Counted from the stretch's first letter, positions 1 to 11,406 are shown. The stretch: DNA of 64,000 nt from Gordionus sp. m RMFG-2023 (GCF_954871325.1 NC_088777.1:12253366-12317365); one strand, 5' to 3'. Program-made: numbers and translations. The notes: generated by a model from the letters alone, not told the origin.

Positions 1-763
1 GCCGTAAGAGAGGGGAAATTTTCCAGAATTGTGGCACGCGGGTGAACCATGTTTCCTAAACACGCCATTTAAATTAAGCGAAACTATTTTTAAGCATACT
101 TGACAACAAGAGTTAACCATGAGATGGCTTTGAAAGGGAGAAAACACAAAAAAAAATATATATATTAACGGATATAATTTTGATTGGAAGAAGAAAAAAA
201 GATGAAATGGGGAAAAAAAAAATCAAAATTGGGAAGAGAGGAATACCTGATCTATCCTTTCAGAAGTATTATCGAGATTAGAGGGGTTGGTAAATTTGAA
301 AAAAAATAATAATAAATAAACAATAATATTTATAAAATAAGACTAGGTACAAAAAGTATAAAAAGTATTATTACGAACAAAAAAAAAGGGGGGGGGGGGG
401 TATAAACAAGAAAAAAGGGGGAAAGAAAAAAATCAAAAATTGAAAGAAAAAAGAAAGATTATGAACAATCGAAATTAGGAGGGTTGGTAAATTTAAAATA
501 ATAATAAATTAGATGCAATGGCAAATAAAAAAAAAAAATAATCGAAAATACTGGCAAGAAATGCAAAAAAAAAAAATTAAACTTTGTCGGGGAAATCTTT
601 AGGGTGTGGTAATGTAAAAAGAATTCAAACTTAAGGAAATTTTTCTACGGCCGCAAAATAGGGAAATCTTAAGGTTGTCTTAGAACTATTCGTTACACAA
701 AAGAAGTTAAGCGTTTCTACTATTTGAAAAAGAAAGTTTTGATAGGACAAGCCTCCCTCGATA

Positions 764-840
764 GTGCTTTCAGCGAATGTTGATATGTAGTTGGAAGAGC
801 GATAATTGATTATTTCGAATATGTTGGCATAATATTATAT
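764..840 (+). repeat. Direct repeat, copy 1
   Basis: A block of about 76 bp is repeated in direct orientation at 1146-1221 with only a few differences. Both copies share GTGCTTTC, then GCGAATGTTGATA, then GTAGTTGGAAGAGCGATAAT. The copies are about 380 bp apart. The unit encodes nothing recognisable. Confidence 0.85.
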
Positions 841-1145
841 CATCTTTGAAGAGTGTAGATTATTATATTTTAGAAATCGACATTTTAATTGGACAAGATG
901 TCTTTTTTTTTGGGAGAATTGAAAAGGGACGATATTTTCCGTGAATGGAGAGAACATTATCTACGACCTTATATAAGAAATTGTTGGAGAAAATCATCGT
1001 AGGAAAGAATAGTCAATTTCGATAACTATGACCGGGCATTAGTAGAGGCTCGGGGAATAAGAAAATCCAAAAAATATAAAAACCGGAAGAGGAGATATGC
1101 TCAAAAATAAATAAAATATTGTTTTTTTTTTATTGTTCGAAAATT

Positions 1146-1221
1146 GTGCTTTCCGCGAATGTTGATAAGTAGTTGGAAGAGCGATAATTGATTATTACGA
1201 ATATGTTGGTATAATATTATA
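1146..1221 (+). repeat. Direct repeat, copy 2
   Basis: Second copy of the block at 764-840, with a handful of substitutions. It ends in the same ATAATATTATAT tail. Confidence 0.85.
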
Positions 1222-1260
1222 TATTAAAAATATAGTAGATACAATTGTTCAGATGGCACC

Positions 1261-2460
1261 CATTCCAATATAAACCTTATCCTATATTCTGTTGACGATT
1301 CAATTAAATCCCATTCATATAAAAATATTTAAAAAAATATTATATTTTAAAAGTAATAAAATAATTTTGACGGGTTTCGTTTTGTTAAACCAAACCTTTA
1401 AATTAATAATACCCCCATGTGGGATTAGAAAAAATTTTCTATACCAGCGACAGCGATAATAAAATGACGGTTTATGGTATGGATAAAAAGGGAAGATTTG
1501 AAATGTAATTTTGTTATTTATTAAAAATAAGTCATAAAAAAAATATAAATTGAATAAAATGATTATTTTTTTGTTGACCATTTTTATTTAAAAGAAAGGA
1601 AAAAAAGAAATGTGTGTTTTGAGATAAATAGTTACAATAGGTCATATTGAAAAGTGATTTGGTTTTTGAAATTAAAATTATTAATTTTTACCATGTTGGT
1701 ACAATAAGTTAAAGTATTTATCTTTGATTATTAGTTACTTGCTTTTTTTTAAACATATTTTTTTAAATTTAATTCGAGCCGTGCATGTGTTTGTTTTGTT
1801 GTGAGTATACATATAAATTTGATTGTCTTTTTTTTATTTTTTTTAAAAAATATGAAATGAATCCTTTGACTTTGTATTAATTAAAATTTATAATGAAAAT
1901 AAACAATTCATCAATCTGGATGATTAATATATAATTTAAAAAAATTAATAATTTATTGTGATTTTATTTTTAGTTTATTTTTAGTTTATCAAAGATCAAC
2001 TGTCAATGCAGGGTAAAAGAAACCCCCATTTTTCTCAAAAAAAAAGAAGATATATATATAGAATAATACCACATTACAATTGGCCAAACTACCCCTTCTA
2101 CCATATATTTTCTTTTAAATTTCTAAAAATCTACTACCACACATTTTTTAAAAAGACAGAAAAAAATGGCTAATTTGTTAGTGAAAAAAAATATCAGATT
2201 TTACTTCGATTTTTATTTATTAATGTTGATCTTTATATTTATAGATCAATAATTACATCTAAACTTCCTTAAAGATATTCTCTAAAGACTATCATTTATA
2301 TGTGTGAAGCGGTATTAATAATGTCTAAAAATTAGAAATGACTTATACTCTCATTTTTTATATTTAAATTAGACAGGTTTAAGGTTTTATTTCTTTAAAC
2401 AAACAATCGTTGCCAAAAATACGTATTTCCTGATGACAACCCCCCATGTATAATATACCT
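1261..2460. other. AT-rich DNA with no recognised feature
   Basis: Simple A/T-rich sequence with homopolymer runs. I see no exon with splice sites, no repeat with defined ends and no RNA gene. Confidence 0.5.
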
Positions 2461-2462
2461 AT

Positions 2463-2930
2463 TAGAGATCTGCAAAGTTAGGCCCGGCCCGTACCGGGCT
2501 CGAGTCAGGCCCGAACGGGCTTCGGTCCGGGCTCGGGCCTAATTCTATTTAAAATAATCGGGTTCGGGCCGAGCCTAATATTTTAAAAAAATTTGGGCTA
2601 GGTCGGGTCGGACCTTGCAAATTTTATTAAATATATCTAAATTTATCAATTTTATATTGAAAATTTTTGATTTATGTCTTTTATTTTTATTTGAATAAAT
2701 TCGGGCCAGGTCGGTCCGGCTTTTTTTAAAATAAAATTTTCAGGCCCGGCCAAGATTTTTTTTAAATAAATTATATTTATTTTTGATTTTTATAGCGAAT
2801 AATAACGATTTCAAATATAGGCTGTTCTAAAAAATACAGCCCGGCTTGGGTGTTTTTTTAAAAATTTTCGGGCCCTGGTCGGGTATATTTAAAAAAATCA
2901 GGTCTCCGAAAAACATACCAAGAAGTACAA
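2463..2930. mobile_element. Degraded GCCCGGCC-type hAT MITE
   Basis: The left end, TAGAGATCTGCAAAGTTAGG followed by several GCCCGG/CCGGGC motifs, matches the complete family member at 48117-48427. Further motifs occur to about 2880, among them GGGCCAGGTCGG near 2702. The right end is decayed and I could not find a target duplication, so the right border is approximate. No coding capacity is visible. Confidence 0.55.
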
Positions 2931-3639
2931 CATCTGAAAGTAGATTTAAAGGTTTGATCTTTTGAATATTCATAGGCATTTGACAACAAGCAAGAATGAG
3001 ATAATTGAAAAATTAGCTCAATCACAACGAAGATTGGATTTTACATTGTAAATATATAACATACAAAATGCAATTATTCCTAAGAAACTTTTTGTGTAAA
3101 GGCTCAAAAAATTCAAATTTCTATTTTGGGTCATTTAAGTGATTTTTTACATATAATTTTTTTATAATTCACATTAATTTAAAATTGTGTATTAGAAATA
3201 GTTATTAGTCCTGATAAATTTATGCTTGATATTTTTAAAAAACAATAATATTTCTTCAAAATTTATTATCCCCCCCCTCCAGACCGAATTCCCGCGTACG
3301 GAACTGAGTCGATATATTTGGTATAATATGGGATTCAAATCATATTACTTATATTTAAAGAGCAATAACTATTGTTCTAGTAATCTTCAGTTTAAGATTC
3401 TAAAAATATTAGCTATAGGGTTGTTAAACGGCTCGATTTGATCCGATTTTTATCACATCCAATATTTTAAGAAAAATATTGTCTAAACCTCTAGATTTTT
3501 CTGATAGATGTTTAAATTAAAGGTCAGCAACAGGCGAGTTATCTCATGCCAGCCTATGTCCGGCTATAAAAAATTATTTTAAATATTTTAACATTCTTAC
3601 AATATATTTTTTTAACTATTTAATTTAAAAAAATTCGAA

Positions 3640-3905
3640 AAAACTTAAAAATGACGATTATGACAATTCACTTTTCTAAGCTACATATTCACTGAAAATT
3701 TTATTTAACATGTTTACAATATTTATTTTTACCTATTTGCTTCAAAAAAATTCGAAAATACTTAAAGATGACGATTATGACAATTGTCACTTTTCTAAGG
3801 TACATATTCACTGAAAATTTAATTTAACATGTTTACAATATTTATTTTTACCTATTTGCTTCAAAAAAATTCGAAAAAATTTAAAGATGACGATTATGAC
3901 AAATT
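3640..3905 (-). repeat. 119-bp repeat, about three copies (small element)
   Basis: Successive units are spaced about 119 bp apart, with the TGACAATT core at about 3660, 3778 and 3897. Only the 3778 copy keeps the full palindrome TGACAATTGTCA. Each unit then reads through a tract ending CACTGAAAATTT and AACATGTTTACAATAT. The unit is clearly homologous to the arrays at 8690-10035 and 11407-13200 but diverged from them. Confidence 0.8.
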
Positions 3906-3910
3906 TTAAC

Positions 3911-4240
3911 GCAAGCCGACCCATCAAGCCGACCCAGCAAGCCGACCCAACAAGCCGACCCAGCAAGCCGACCCAACAAGCCGACCCAGCAATCCGACCC
4001 AACAAGCCGACCCAGCAAGCCGACCCAACAAGCAGACCCAGCAAGCCGACCCAACAAGCCGACCCAGAAAGCCGACCCATCAAGCCGACCCAGCAAGCCG
4101 ACCCAACAAGTTGACCCAACAAGCCGACCCAGCAAGCCGACCCAGCAAGCCGACCCAGCAAGCCGACCCAACAAGCCGACCCAGCAAGCCGACCCAGCAA
4201 GCCGACCACAAGCCACAGCCGACCCAGCAAGCCGACCAAA
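3911..4240 (+). repeat. 13-bp minisatellite CAAGCCGACCCAR
   Basis: About 25 tandem copies of a G+C-rich 13-bp unit, CAAGCCGACCCAR, stand out sharply from the surrounding A+T-rich DNA. The unit contains CGACCC, the reverse complement of the GGGTCG motif seen near the ends of the same hAT family, so it may be an expanded subterminal motif (inference). Because 13 is not a multiple of three, open frames across it on both strands are artefacts of the repeat. Confidence 0.92.
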
Positions 4241-4390
4241 TGGGTCGGCTCAACAGGCCCATTGGGTCGGGTTGGGTCGTGGTCGATTTTTCAACCCTGG
4301 CTCAGGGTTGAGCAGATTTCTACGACTTCGGCTCGGGTTGTGGGTCGTAAAAAACCAACCATTTAACAACACTATTTGAGCGAGATCTAG

Positions 4391-4733
4391 CTCAAAAATT
4401 TGAGCAAGATCTTTGAAGATCGTAAAATTTGAAGATCTTTTATTTTTTAAAATTTTTGTGTAACGATCTTCAAAGATCTTCATGATATTTATTTTTTTAC
4501 CCCTTTATTAAAAGCCCAGATGTTTTTCACTTTTCATCAAGGCAGGAGGAGAGGTATAAAACATAAAAGAAATATTATATTAATAAAATTGAAAAACATC
4601 TGGGCTTTTAATAAAGTGGTAAAAAAATAAATATCATGAAGATCTTTGAAGATCGTTAGTACACACAATTTTTAAAAAATAAAAGATCTTCAAATTTTAC
4701 GATCTTGATCTTTGAAGATCTTTTTATTTTGAG
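4391..4733. repeat. Fold-back element, arms about 140 bp
   Basis: The left arm (about 4391-4537) and right arm (about 4590-4733) are near-perfect reverse complements around a spacer of about 50 bp. Both contain GATCTTCAAAGATCTTCATG, and each reaches AAGCCCAGATG or its complement close to the loop. Within each arm, GATCTTTGAAGATC is itself palindromic. No transposase or target duplication was found. It abuts the right end of the hAT-like element before it. Confidence 0.85.
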
Positions 4734-4859
4734 CAATGTACAACTCTGTTTGTCTCCAATTGTCATGGTATTGTTTTTCCCACCTGCATCGCTGGCCCAT
4801 ATCGGCGATACTCACTCCACATCTCCCCCGCTGCCCTTGTATCACTTACTGGTTCTTGA

Positions 4860-5040
4860 ACGTCACTCCTCGTGTAGCCACAATCCCTTGTAGCATTCGT
4901 ACCTTGGAGACAGTCAAGTGACCCATCCTGCCACACCGGAAGCACCAGCGTCTACTGCTGGTTGGTGTCTGCGAGATTTCCCACCCCTTCTTCTCATCCA
5001 CGAGTCAGGGATCTGCCGAGGTCTGAAAATTAGCTGGATC
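4860..5040 (-). mobile_element. Possible Gag zinc-knuckle fossil
   Basis: On the minus strand around 4918-4948 a short stretch reads like a CCHC zinc knuckle (CFRCGRMGH) of the kind found in retroelement Gag proteins. This patch is much richer in G+C than its surroundings. No LTR or other retroelement part was identified nearby, so it is at best a broken fragment. It could also be chance. Confidence 0.22.
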
Positions 5041-5079
5041 TCAAAATCTTCAAATATCCACATTCGCTGCATATTTATT

Positions 5080-6840
5080 CTAAAAATATAGCTAACGCAC
5101 TCTAATTAATTTTATTTCTCACAAAATACTCTCTTATTTACCTTACACAACAATTTTGTTAATTTAATAATATTAGAAAAATTTTATTTATTTTTTTTAA
5201 CCGAATTTTTTTTTTTTAATTTACTAAAATTCAAAAATTTTATCTTAAAAATAATTTTATATTTTACTAACTTATCTCCCTTTAATTTAATAATATTCAA
5301 CAAAAATCTCCTTTTAATTTAATAATATTCAAACATTTCATAACAAAATTTTTTTATATTTTATAAAACTTACCCCTTTTCCTTTTCCCTTTAAGAATAT
5401 TCCTTCGTAAAATATAACCAAAAAAAAACTTTTCTTCCCTTTTTCTGGGCCCAAATTATCGTGTCATCCCCCTTTTTATTCCAATCTGATTTTAACTTAA
5501 CTTTTCTCCATTCCCAAAAATCCTTCCCATTCCTAATGATTTATTACTCCTCCATATAACTTTTCCCCTTTTCCAAAACCCCAAATTTACGAAATATTAT
5601 CCTCATTTTTTTTTAAATTTTAATTTCATCTTACTTATTCACGTTACCTTAATTCTAATTCTCCCCTTTTCCTTCCTAACTTGGATAATTTATTGCTCTT
5701 CTCCAATTCTTTTACTAAACTTTTATTTTGACACTATTTTTTTAATCTAAATTTTAGCTTGTCAACATTTTTATTTTTCAAACATTTTTTTTTAAATTAA
5801 ATCCTTGCACCTGTCGCGCACATCTCCCAACTTAACTTTGCTCTTCAACAAAATATTTTATTTTGAATTAATCTTCAAACTAAGATTATTAACGAATAAG
5901 ATGGGTTATTATTACCATTTACATATAACATTATTAAGTACTTATTTGGTATCAGATTAAGCTAAACTTTCAAATGCATCAATTGCAATAATTATTTATT
6001 ATTAAGTATCCTTCCCGAGGCAAATGAACCATCTTTCCTTCTCCCTCGCCTTCATTGCTAACCCCCTTTAAGATGGGCAAGTAAATAATATTCTCCCTTT
6101 CAACACGACTATATATACATATATATATTTTTTAATATACTCCATAACTTTGACCCTAATACATGGATATACATATATTTTTGCTTTTCCCCTTTTATGC
6201 ATTCCCTCCGCCTCGTATCTTATGACCCTTGCTCATTTATCCTCCTTTGCAATTTCCCTCAGGGTTTTGGGCTCGTCCGTCTACGGATTTGATCCCTGTG
6301 CCTAACTCCCTGTCTTCCGTCGGCGAATTCGACTTTATTTGCTTCCCATATTTCCCGTAATCACCTCTGGCTCCCATTTTTTTTACTTCCAAATATTCTA
6401 GCCCATACTGCTTGGCCCACCATAAATTCCGCTTCATTTCCCTTCTCTACCCGTTGCTTTTCTTGATTTGCCGGTCTCAGTGAATCTAACCAAATTTGAG
6501 TTCTCCGTCCTAAAAATTCTCTTCCAGTGACGGCTCCTCTTTTTTTTACTGTTGTTATAATAAGTCATTTTTCCAAGAAAAAAAACTAATTCTAATTCAT
6601 GATAATAATCTTTTAATAACAATATATAAATATCTATATCGTAATAATAATTTCCCAAAAAACAACAATAATCTAATATTATATAAATTTTTACAAATAT
6701 TATTTTTTTTACTTCTATTTTTTTATAACAATATATATCCAAAAACAACAATAATCCAATATTATATTAATTTTTACAAGTATTATTTTTCCACTTTCAC
6801 CACATTATTTATTTTTCCATATCATGGTATAATAATATAC
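5080..6840 (-). other. Pyrimidine-rich tract; minus-strand open frames of unknown nature
   Basis: The plus strand is mostly T, C and A with very little G over about 5100-6500, so the minus strand is purine-rich. Two minus-strand frames overlap by the string ATGA: 6434-6751, ending in lysine/arginine-rich sequence, and 6237-6437, starting MKRNLWWAKQYGLEYLEVKK. Neither resembles a family I know. A purine-rich coding strand could suit a retroelement fragment, but nothing else supports that. Confidence 0.3.
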
Positions 6841-6950
6841 ATAAGAAGACGGCTCGGTCTGTATTTTTTTTCAAAAATACTTTCGGTCCGGGTAGGCCCA
6901 TTCAGGCCCTGCCCGGATTTTTTTCAAAATATGTTACATTTATTTTTAAT
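6841..6950. mobile_element. Fragment of GCCCGGCC-type MITE
   Basis: It contains CGGTCCGGGTAGGCCCATTC and GGCCCTGCCCGG within AT-rich DNA, resembling the interior of the family at 48117-48427. No ends are recognisable. Confidence 0.4.
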
Positions 6951-8078
6951 TATAGCTAATAATGCTGAGATAAAACCCTTGTCGGCGTTCATCGGTAAAT
7001 TAATGGAACTATGAGCCAAGTTTTTTGTAGATAAAGAATGGCCACCGTAAGTGGCTAATGTGGAGATTATATATATATTAATATAATCGGATATTTATTA
7101 ATTTTTTTAAAATGATTTTTTGACTAATCCTAAAAGATCCCGACTGACGCTCGTACTCGATGACCAGTTATAAATGTTACCTCCTCTTGATAATGCTGAA
7201 CATTACAAATTGGTTTATAAAATTAATTAATTCTAAAATAAGCTCGAAATATTGGTGAGATCGTGGATAATCAGCCATAGATGATTGACTGGTCATATCT
7301 CAACCTATATTGAATTGATTTCAATTTGTCAAAATGTGTATATACATGCACCTTCTATTTATTCGAATGATTGGCCCAATATAAAAAACATTAAATAAAA
7401 TTGTTTTTAGTGCCTTTCTACTCAAATCTATTTCTTTCCTATATATAAAAATATGAGCAATCAAATTACTGATATTTTATATAAGTATCATTAATATGTA
7501 AAAAAGACTAGTTTTTATAAATTTGACCAGGTGTTGAAGATTAGCTATAAAGGTATTTATGCATATTACTATGTTGTGGTACCAGTTCTAACTCAACGTA
7601 AAAAACGTTAGTTTTTTCATATATGTGTATGGTACTGACGTAAAATTTCCTGGAATTTAAGTCATGAGAAAATTCTTGAGGGAAAAAAATAAGAAATTAA
7701 ACTCTCAAAATATTTTATTTATATAAGTTTAGAAAGGAATTAATATTTTGCAATAAATGATAAAATGGTTTAAAAATCATCCAAAAATCATAAATACATT
7801 CACTAGAAGATATACGTCTCTTTATTGGTTGTTTCCATTTTATTAGATTCTAGAATTTCATCATGTAGATGTAAATTGTAATAGATTGAAACTAATTTTC
7901 TCACTATTTAATGGGGTTGTCGATTTCTAATTATTGATTTTTTCCCCAAAAGCAGTGCATATTTTTCAGAGGAAAATAATTATAATCTGGTTTAAAAAAT
8001 ATATATCATATACTTAGCTTGAATAAAAAATTCTTCAATCATTACAGATCTGTAATAGCTTTTCATATTTTTTTATTA
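6951..8078. other. AT-rich DNA with no recognised feature
   Basis: No coding pattern, repeat with ends or RNA gene was found in this interval to the left of the giant hAT element. Confidence 0.45.
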
Positions 8079-8086
8079 CGGGTCAA
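8079..8086 (+). repeat. 8-bp target site duplication of the giant hAT
   Basis: CGGGTCAA lies immediately left of the element start TAGTGTTGTTAAA. The identical CGGGTCAA is at 13816-13823, immediately right of the element end TTAACAACACTA. An exact 8-bp duplication fixes both borders and is characteristic of hAT insertion. Confidence 0.95.
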
Positions 8087-8100
8087 TAGTGTTGTTAAAA

Positions 8101-8540
8101 CGCCGCGAGTCGCGACCCCGACCCAAAGCTCGGGTCGTTTTATTCGACTCCGGCTTAATGTTTGGGTCGTTTTTTTCGACTTCGACCCGAGTTCAAGCCG
8201 AAAAAAACGACTTCGACCTAAAATATGGGTCGTTTTTTTCGGCTTATGGGTCGTTTTTTACGACTCCGACTCAAAATTTGGGTTGTATTTTTAGACTCAA
8301 ACTTGAAATTTGGGTCGTATTTTTCGACTCAAACTTGAAGTTAGGGTCGTATTTTTCAACTCCAACTTGAAGTTTGGGTCGTATTTTTCGACTCCAACTT
8401 GAAGTTTAGATCGTATTTTTCGACTCCAACTCAAAGTTTGGGTCGTTTTTCTGACTCAGACTCAAACATCGGGTCGTTTTATTCAATCCGACCCAAAATA
8501 TGGATCGTTTTTTTTAAAGACGCCTTAAAGTTAGGGTTGC
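8101..8540 (+). repeat. Left subterminal GGGTCG repeats
   Basis: About a dozen degenerate direct repeats of 32-36 bp, each built as GGGTCGTTTTT, then CGACTC, then a short AACTTGAAGTTT-like spacer. GGGTCG and its reverse complement CGACCC both occur. hAT transposases are known to bind short repeated motifs just inside the terminal repeats, so these are candidate binding sites (inference). Open frames rich in RPKIWVVFF across this interval only translate the repeat. Confidence 0.85.
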
Positions 8541-8689
8541 TTTTTTTCACCTAACCAAATATCTAGATCATTTTTTTCGACCAAAAGTCAAATAACATTT
8601 AGTAGATATTAATATTATAGGCGGGAAAGTTTCTTAAAGCTTCTTTAAATTATAACGCTCTGGATTAACTATTCCATCATAGTTATTTT

Positions 8690-10035
8690 TTAAAATTTTT
8701 AAGTAAAGATGTACCATAGATAGGTGACAATTGTCATAATCGCTATTTTTGAACTTTTTCAAATTTTTTTAAAGGAAATAGCTAAAAATATATATTCCAA
8801 ACATGTTAAATCTAAAATTCAGTGAGGATGTATCATAGATAGGTGACAATTGTCATAATCGTTATTTTTGAACTTTTTTCAATTTTTTTAAAGGAAATAG
8901 CTAAAAATATATATTCTAAACATGTTAAATCTAAAATTCAGTGAGGATGTATCATAGATAGGTGACAATTGTCATAATCTTTATTTTTGAACTTTTTTCA
9001 ATTTTTTTATAGGAAATAGCTAAAAATATATATTCTAAACATGTTAAATTAAAAATTCAGTGAGGATGTATCATAGATAGGTGACAATTGTCATATTCGT
9101 TATTTTTCAACCTTTTTTAATTTTTTTAAAGGAAATAGCTAAAAATATATATTCTAAACATGTTAAATTAAAAATTCAGTGAGGATGTATCATAGATAGG
9201 TGACAATTGTCATAATCTTTATTTTTGAACTTTTTTCAATTTTTTTAAAGGAAATAGCTAAAAATATATATTCTAAACATGTTAAATTTAAAATTCAGTG
9301 AGGATGTATCATAGATAGGTGACAATTGTCATAATCGCTATTTTTGAACTTTTTCAAATTTTTTTAAAGGAAATAGCTAAAAATATATATTCTAAACATG
9401 TTAAATTTAAAATTCAGTGAGGATGTATCATATATAGGTGACAATTGTCATAATTGTTATTTTTGAACTTTTTTAAATTTTTTTAAAGGAAATAGCTAAA
9501 AATATATATTCTAAACATGTTAAATTTAAAATTCAGTGAGGATGTATCATAGATAGGTGACAATTGTCATAATCGCTATTTTTGAACTTTTTCAAATTTT
9601 TTTAAAGGAAATAGCTAAAAATATATATTCTAAACATGTTAAATTAAAAATTCAGTGAGGATGTATCATAGATAGGTGACAATTGTCATATTCGTTATTT
9701 TTGAACCTTTTTTAATTTTTTTAAAGGAAATAGCTAAAAATATATATTCATGTTAAATTAAAAATTTAGTGAGGATGTATCATAGATAGGTGACAATTGT
9801 CATAATCTTTATTTTTGAACTTTTTTCAATTTTTTTAAAGGAAATAGCTAAAAATATATATTCTAAACATGTTAAATTAAAAATTCAGTGAGGATGTATC
9901 ATAGATAGGTGACAATTGTCATAATCGCTATTTTTGAACTTTTTTCAATTTTTTTAAAGCAAATAGCTAAAAAAATATATCCTAAACATGTTAAATTAAA
10001 ATATCAGTGAGGATGTATCATAGATAAGGGACAAA
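8690..10035 (+). repeat. Left 119-bp tandem array (11 clear copies)
   Basis: The palindrome TGACAATTGTCA recurs at 8725, 8844, 8963, 9082, 9201, 9320, 9439, 9558, 9677, 9791 and 9910. The period is exactly 119 bp except one interval of 114. A degenerate last unit starts near 10025. Units fall into variant types by the bases after the palindrome: AATCGCT (A), AATCGTT or AATTGTT (B), AATCTTT (C), ATTCGTT (D). There are no unique spacers, so this is satellite-type DNA and not a CRISPR array. Confidence 0.96.
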
Positions 10036-10141
10036 AGTAAAATAAAATATCTTTTTTAATTTTAGAATTTAAATAGTCACTTCACTTCCATATGGAATTT
10101 TTAAAATAATAAAACAATAAATCATTTTTTTAATATAAAAT

Positions 10142-10438
10142 ATGAATTTTTTTAAATATAATTTAGTAATTAAGGCGAGCCATATTTTTCAAAAACGTAG
10201 TGTTAAGTCGAGTTTTTTTAAGTCGTACTGTAATTCTGAGCGTTTACCGTACTTTTGCATGATGGCTAAAGATTTTTTGTCGCAGCAAAGTACATCCGTT
10301 GAGAGCGAGCGTGTCTTCTCAAGAGGGGTGGACACCGTAACAAAGAAAAGAAATCGCATGGCCTGTGAAACACTTAAACAGTGTTTATGTTTAAATTCAT
10401 GGGATATCAATATCATGAATAATAAATTTTATATATAA
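10142..10438 (+). CDS. hAT transposase C-terminal dimerisation domain
   Basis: This open frame of 98 codons carries the hATC signature: a MAKDFLS segment, then STSVESERVFSRG, then TKKRNRM and CLNSW at the C-terminus. This domain mediates transposase dimerisation and normally ends a protein of 500-700 residues. Here the upstream DDE catalytic region is missing and a stop lies just before the frame, so it is either the last exon of a broken gene or a relic. It sits in the unique centre of the giant palindrome, which ties that element to the hAT superfamily independently of its ends. The frame is intact, unlike the other hAT fragments in the window. Confidence 0.85.
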   Translation: MNFFKYNLVIKASHIFQKRSVKSSFFKSYCNSERLPYFCMMAKDFLSQQSTSVESERVFSRGVDTVTKKRNRMACETLKQCLCLNSWDINIMNNKFYI

Positions 10439-11026
10439 TTTTTATATCTATATATATTGTTAAATTAAATTTTTTGTACATTAATAAATATATATAATTT
10501 AAATAAAAATATTTAAACTATAAATGTATCAAATATTTAAGATGTTTTGAGCTTAGTATTCTTGTTTCAGGCTGTTGTTTTTTATGAATACTGGAGAATA
10601 TTAGTGTTTTAATATTATTTGACTTTAAATTGATAACTAAAATAGTTTTTGATATTAAAATATAGAATTCTGAACACTTGAGAAAAATTACACATTAAAA
10701 TTGATACTGGGATTAACTTTGGACCATGTTATAAAGCGCTTACTTTTTTCAGGCGTTAATTATTCACTATTTTATTAAGAAGAATATTATGAGAGCAATT
10801 TTTCTCATAGATTATATAAAGGTATAGATATCTATTATCAATTTCAGGATTAGTCAATATTTTTCTTGCTAAATAGGCTTAAAACGAGAGATTTTAAATA
10901 ATAAATGCATATACAAATTATTAAGATATATCTATAATTAATTCTAGCATCTTAATCTTTTAAATTAATATTTAGAAATCTACACAATCTAGTTTCCAAT
11001 ATAATTTAAAATGTCATCGATAGAGA

Positions 11027-11227
11027 TTGATAAAAAAGATATGGGTGCAGATAATATATACAAAGTTATTTCTCTGTACAATGATATGTAATTTCCTTCA
11101 TGAGATATCGCATAAAATTTATTATCGAAAAAAAAACAAGTATAAATATCATTGTAAGATGTGCCAAGTAAATTTTATCCTAACTAGTAACTTCAAAGAG
11201 GAAATATTTTTATATCCTCAAACTTAA
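11027..11227 (+). pseudogene. Possible BED-type zinc-finger remnant
   Basis: A 66-codon frame ends with YHCKMCQVNFILTSNFKEEI, which recalls the CxxC...TSNLKRH pattern of the N-terminal BED zinc finger of hAT transposases. If real, it lies downstream of the C-terminal domain at 10142-10438 on the same strand, the reverse of normal order. That implies rearrangement or a second gene copy. The similarity is short and could be chance. Confidence 0.3.
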
Positions 11228-11406
11228 AAATATAATATGAATAAAACATAGATGAGTTTATGTGATAGTTGATTTTCTAACCTAGTCTATGACAATAACA
11301 TATTTAAGAATTTTATTATAAATTAAAATTACAAGAAATATATTAGCATCTCATTTTATCACTTAAAGATTATTATGTACCTAACTACTCGTATATATAA
11401 TAACCA

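Larger units (their letters stand above)
1..1260. other. Purine-rich AT-rich DNA, no gene recognised
   Basis: The plus strand is strongly purine-biased (long A/G runs, few C), especially over about 150-600, and includes a run of 13 G at 388-400. Short motifs recur, for example GGGTTGGTAAATTT near 285 and again near 480. No open frame of convincing coding character was found. Similar purine bias is seen at 25360-26000 and, on the opposite strand, at 5080-6840. These could be remnants of related repeats, but I cannot assign a family. Confidence 0.4.
3416..4374. mobile_element. Small hAT-like element with 119-bp repeats and a minisatellite
   Basis: It starts TAGGGTTGTTAAACGGCT and ends TTTAACAACACTA, so its ends are inverted repeats of the TAGTGTTGTTAAA type. 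Just inside the right end lie GGGTCGG and GGGTCGT motifs like those in the giant element at 8087-13815. It also holds about three copies of the same 119-bp repeat in the same orientation as the giant element's right arm, followed by a 13-bp minisatellite. The 8 bp flanking each end (ATTAGCTA and TTTGAGCG) do not match, so the left border may belong to another insertion. There is no transposase. Confidence 0.6.

Noticed and set aside
3808-4311. Open frames on both strands rich in GLLGRLAGSACWV or KPTQQADPTSR
   Set aside because: They translate the 13-bp minisatellite, stay open only because of its composition, and appear in several frames at once.
8019-8370. Plus-strand frames rich in KKRLRPKIWVVFF (and mirror frames at 13512-13865)
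   Set aside because: They are translations of the subterminal GGGTCG repeats of the giant hAT element, not genes.
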